This document shows, one piece after another, positions 61,177 through 64,000 of a DNA stretch of 64,000 nt (position 1 is its first letter; each line of letters starts with the position of its first letter). The stretch spans positions 38,934-102,933 of the forward strand of contig JBIIKZ010000003.1 of NCBI GenBank assembly GCA_044232905.1, written 5' to 3'. Made by a program: the position numbers and the translations under genes. This DNA comes from CANHVK01 sp044232905 (GTDB lineage Bacteria; Bacteroidota; Bacteroidia; Flavobacteriales_D; Crocinitomicaceae). The notes beneath the pieces are model-generated. The model had not been told where the DNA came from. It made no database searches and saw only the letters and a program-made list of their open reading frames with translations.

Positions 61177-61953
61177 ATGTTTTTCTATTTATCTAAAATC
61201 CTTGATTTTCTAATTTCTCCCATCACTTGGATTGTGATACTTTTAACTATTGCTGTATTTACAAAAAATATACATTTAAAAAGAAAAACAATGATTGCAT
61301 CGTTTATATGTATTCTTTTTTTTTCCAATCCATTACTATTAGCACTCTTTGAAAATCTAATTCCTAATTGTGAAAATGTAGTTTCTGATACCGAAAAAAA
61401 ACATTTTGACACAGGAATCATTCTTGGAGGAATGCTTTCCTATGATGTATCACGGGATCGAATTTTATTTAATTCCAATGTAAACCGAATGACACAAACG
61501 GTTGAGCTATACAAAAAAGGAATAATCAAACATATTTTTATTACTGGTGGTTCTGGCAGTATTTTATACCCAGAGAAACGTGAGGCTAGCTTATTGAAAA
61601 ATTACCTGATTCAGTATTTTCAAATTCCTGAAAAAGATATCAAAATTGAAAACAAATCCAATAACACCCATGAAAATGCTCTTTTCTCAAAAAAAATACT
61701 AGCTAATTTAGGTTGGAACAAACATAAATTATTATTAATTACATCCTCCCTTCATCAATACCGTGCACAAGCATGCTTTTCTAAACAAAATCTCAAAACA
61801 TACATATATTCAAGTAAATCAAAAAAACATAGCTTAGAAAAAGTTTTACCTAAAAATCTCTTCCTACCCCAAGCAGAAATATTATTGGAATGGAATAATT
61901 TTTTACATGAGTTAATCGGTGTTATAACCTACAAAATAGCAGGATATATTTAA
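61177..61953 (+). CDS. YdcF/DUF218 family membrane-associated protein
   Basis: The protein has about 258 residues, with two N-terminal membrane segments (MFFYLSKILDFLISPITWIV and a second near 40). The DUF218 domain follows: DTGIILGGMLSYD, VELYKKGIIKHIFITGGSGS, IENKSNNTHENALFSKKIL and LLITSSLHQYRAQACF. These match the conserved loops of ElyC/SanA/YdcF proteins, linked to envelope maintenance. ATG 61177 is preferred; ATG 61165 would leave almost no leader after the -7 box, and TTG 61144 lies inside it. Confidence 0.85.
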   Translation: MFFYLSKILDFLISPITWIVILLTIAVFTKNIHLKRKTMIASFICILFFSNPLLLALFENLIPNCENVVSDTEKKHFDTGIILGGMLSYDVSRDRILFNSNVNRMTQTVELYKKGIIKHIFITGGSGSILYPEKREASLLKNYLIQYFQIPEKDIKIENKSNNTHENALFSKKILANLGWNKHKLLLITSSLHQYRAQACFSKQNLKTYIYSSKSKKHSLEKVLPKNLFLPQAEILLEWNNFLHELIGVITYKIAGYI

Positions 61954-61982
61954 TTTATGGTTACATTTAAAAAAAACACACC

Positions 61983-62939
61983 ATGAATTATAGCGCGCCA
62001 TCACTCACGAATCTTCTAAATATTAAGTATCCTATAATAATGGCTCCAATGTTTTTGGTATCTAATACTAAAATGATTATTGCAGGAATCAAAGCAGGAA
62101 TAACTGGAGCAATTCCAGCGATGAACTATAGAACAACAGAAGAATTACGCACTGCTATTCAATCTATTAAAAAACAAGTAAATGGACCTTTCGGTATCAA
62201 TTTAATTGTAAATACATCTAATTTTTCATACAAAGAGCAGCTTGAAATTTGCTGTGAAGAAAAAGTTGCTTTTATTATAACATCTTTAGGCTCTCCAGAA
62301 TACGTGATAAAACGTGCTCATGAAAATGGCATCAAGGTTTTCTGCGATGTTACAGATATATCCTATGCTCTTAAAGTTGAAAAACTTGGAGCTGATGCTA
62401 TCATAGCAGTTAACAAAGAGGCCGGAGGACATGCAGGGAAAATTTCCTACAGAGAATTAATTCCTGAATTATTAAGCAAATGTAAAATACCTGTAATATC
62501 CGCTGGTGGAATTGGATGCAATGAAGAATTTCAAAAGATAATTAATCTTGGAGTATCCGGTGTTTCGATTGGCAGTATTTTCATCGCTTCACATGAATCC
62601 GATGTATCCAATGAATACAAACAAGCTTGTGTAGATTATGGGAAAAAAGATATTGTTATGTCCACAAAATTATCTGGGACACCTTGTACCGTTATAAAAA
62701 CACCTTATGTAGCAAAAATTGGTACATCTCAAAATTTTCTAGAACGGCTACTCAACAAAAATAAACGATTCAAAAAATGGTTCAAAGCGCTCACATTTTA
62801 CCGTGGAATGAAAAGTTTAGAAAAAGCTGCATTTAGCGCAACCTACAAAACCGTTTGGTGCGCAGGTCCATCTATAGAGCATATAGATTCCATCAATTCC
62901 GTTAACCAAATTGTTTCAAATCTTGTGCGTAAAGATTAA
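61983..62939 (+). CDS. nitronate monooxygenase family protein
   Basis: The 318-residue TIM-barrel flavoprotein shows IKYPIIMAPMFLVSNTKMI, GADAIIAVNKEAGGHAGK (with the conserved His), IPVISAGGIG and GVSIGSIFIASHES, the FMN-phosphate loops of the 2-nitropropane dioxygenase family. It oxidises nitronates, or acts as an enoyl-ACP-reductase-like FMN enzyme in some relatives. A TACATTTA box lies 13 bases before the ATG. Confidence 0.87.
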   Translation: MNYSAPSLTNLLNIKYPIIMAPMFLVSNTKMIIAGIKAGITGAIPAMNYRTTEELRTAIQSIKKQVNGPFGINLIVNTSNFSYKEQLEICCEEKVAFIITSLGSPEYVIKRAHENGIKVFCDVTDISYALKVEKLGADAIIAVNKEAGGHAGKISYRELIPELLSKCKIPVISAGGIGCNEEFQKIINLGVSGVSIGSIFIASHESDVSNEYKQACVDYGKKDIVMSTKLSGTPCTVIKTPYVAKIGTSQNFLERLLNKNKRFKKWFKALTFYRGMKSLEKAAFSATYKTVWCAGPSIEHIDSINSVNQIVSNLVRKD

Positions 62940-62997
62940 TAAATAGACCTAGTTTGTATCGAAGTTAACTGCAGAAGTTCATGACGACAATATTTAT

Positions 62998-63005
62998 TAT
63001 CTTTA
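62998..63005 (+). promoter_or_regulatory. probable -7 element of the DedA-family gene
   Basis: TATCTTTA, one base from consensus and identical to the pepT and thiL boxes, lies 13 bases before the ATG. Confidence 0.4.
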
Positions 63006-63018
63006 TACAAAAAAACAC

Positions 63019-63687
63019 ATGGAAATTTTAAAATCATTACTAGACTTCATTTTACATCTTGATAAACATTTATTTGATTTAATATTGAATTATGGCATTT
63101 GGATTTATGCCATTTTATTTTTAATCATTTTTGTAGAAACAGGTTTGGTGGTAATGCCATTGTTACCTGGCGACTCTTTATTATTTGCTGCAGGAACATT
63201 CTGTGCAGGCGTAGTGCATGAAGGAAAAACTGCAGAACTTAATCTTTGGTTAGTTTTAACCTTATTGATTATTGCAGCAATTTTAGGGGATGGTTTAAAC
63301 TATTTTTTTGGTAAAACAATCGGATTAAAAGTGTTATCCTGGAAAATAAAAGGTCGTCAAATCGTCCAACAAAAATACATCGATCAAACGCATGCGTTCT
63401 ATGAAAAACATGGTCCAAAAACAATTATTATAGCCCGATTTGTACCTATCGTTAGAACATTTGCGCCATTTGTAGCAGGAATTGGCGAAATGAGTTACGC
63501 TAAATTCATACGATTCAACATCATAGGTGGTGTTGCATGGGTTATTGGTTTGACTTTAATGGGGTATTTTTTCGGTAATTTAGAATTTGTACAAAAGAAT
63601 TTTGAGACTGTTATTTTTGGCATCATTGGTCTATCCATCTTACCGATGATTATTGAAATCGTTCGTGCGAAATTCAAAAAAGATTAA
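63019..63687 (+). CDS. DedA family membrane protein
   Basis: The 222-residue multi-spanning protein has the DedA features FVETGLVVMPLLPGDSLLFAAG, GDGLNYFFGKTIG, FYEKHGPKTIIIARFVPIVRTFAPFVAG and FNIIGGVAWV. The family recycles lipid carriers such as undecaprenyl phosphate or phosphatidylethanolamine across the membrane and affects envelope stress tolerance. It is followed by aroE after 1 base. Confidence 0.93.
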   Translation: MEILKSLLDFILHLDKHLFDLILNYGIWIYAILFLIIFVETGLVVMPLLPGDSLLFAAGTFCAGVVHEGKTAELNLWLVLTLLIIAAILGDGLNYFFGKTIGLKVLSWKIKGRQIVQQKYIDQTHAFYEKHGPKTIIIARFVPIVRTFAPFVAGIGEMSYAKFIRFNIIGGVAWVIGLTLMGYFFGNLEFVQKNFETVIFGIIGLSILPMIIEIVRAKFKKD

Positions 63688-63688
63688 G

Positions 63689-64000
63689 ATGAAATTTGCA
63701 CTTCTAGGTAAATCATTAGGACACTCATTTTCTAAAAATTTTTTCACAGAACACTTTGCAAAAACAGCCATAGAAGCCACCTATGAGAACATCGAATTGG
63801 CAGATATTTCGGATGTAAGAAACGTTTTAACGCAGAATTTTAACGGTTTTAATGTAACCATACCATTTAAAGAATCAATTATTCCATTTCTCGACGAACT
63901 AAGTCCAGAATCAAAAGTAATAGGCGCAGTAAATACTATAGTGATTCGTAATGGAAGATCTATTGGCTATAATACAGATGTATTTGGCTTCCAACAATCG
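63689..64000 (+). CDS. aroE: shikimate dehydrogenase, 5' part (runs off the window)
   Basis: ATG 63689 opens a frame that continues to the last base, covering the first 104 codons. MKFALLGKSLGHSFSKNFF is the shikimate-binding SxS loop, and NVTIPFKESIIPFLD carries the catalytic lysine. GAVNTIVIRNGRSIGYNTD is the family's next signature with the conserved Asn and Asp. The enzyme reduces 3-dehydroshikimate. It begins 1 base after the DedA gene and is probably cotranscribed. Confidence 0.95.
   Translation, partial: MKFALLGKSLGHSFSKNFFTEHFAKTAIEATYENIELADISDVRNVLTQNFNGFNVTIPFKESIIPFLDELSPESKVIGAVNTIVIRNGRSIGYNTDVFGFQQS

Noticed and set aside
1..64000. CRISPR arrays, phage or integrated elements
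   Set aside because: No regularly spaced direct repeats, cas genes, integrases, transposases or phage structural genes were found by reading. The repeats seen are short and dispersed.

Overview
The window is AT-rich chromosomal DNA from a member of the Bacteroidota, most likely order Flavobacteriales; family is not certain, though a Crocinitomicaceae-like organism would fit. The evidence is: at least a dozen genes preceded by the Bacteroidota -7 box TAnnTTTG with few Shine-Dalgarno sites; type IX secretion parts (a PorX regulator and a protease with a C-terminal sorting domain); and families largely confined to this phylum (DUF4270, DUF2480, the DUF2723 giant membrane protein, the short GT5-only glycogen synthase homologue). 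No rRNA, prophage, insertion sequence or CRISPR array was seen. One tRNA (Gln-UUG) is present.

Layout. 0-13 kb is housekeeping: an Ntn hydrolase, a ZIP metal transporter, ndk, pepT, a DsbD-like thiol reductase, tilS/pabB, def, ruvX and dapD. 13.5-16.3 kb holds a large secreted M43 metalloprotease. 16.3-18.6 kb is a small minus-strand operon (rmlA, polyprenyl synthase, MazG-like). 18.6-25.8 kb is the most distinctive region: a divergent polyhydroxyalkanoate (PHA) locus. The plus strand carries phaB-phaE-phaC (reductase and two-subunit class III synthase). The minus strand carries phaJ, an alpha/beta hydrolase, bdhA, a patatin and a DUF2459 protein in a tightly overlapping operon that looks like the mobilisation half. 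25.9-36 kb holds glmS/DUF4270/GT5, panC-panD and a run of housekeeping and membrane genes. 36-41 kb holds thiL, an SGNH esterase and an RND exporter. 41.4-42.1 kb has a decayed RelE toxin beside an intact antitoxin, then tRNA-Gln. 42-64 kb holds the DUF2723 protein, a polysaccharide deacetylase, aconitase, alanine dehydrogenase, tsaE, porX, an HD phosphohydrolase, a CPA2 antiporter, bioB-bioF, and the start of aroE, which runs off the end.

How parts fit together. PhaB makes (R)-3-hydroxybutyryl-CoA and PhaJ can supply (R)-hydroxyacyl-CoA from beta-oxidation. PhaE/PhaC polymerise it. The hydrolase and patatin are candidates for breaking the polymer down, and BdhA oxidises the released 3-hydroxybutyrate. 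No thiolase (phaA) and no recognisable classical PhaZ are present. PorX controls type IX secretion in relatives, and the M43 protease carries the C-terminal signal that system uses.

The intergenic DNA is rich in short interspersed repeats. They include a four-copy element whose outer stem differs in sequence but keeps pairing, perfect 52-bp and 42-bp palindromes, a 16-bp palindrome that looks precisely inserted into one repeat copy, and repeats that have become part of the bioF coding sequence. Several small genes of 34-49 codons were found by reading the sequence directly.
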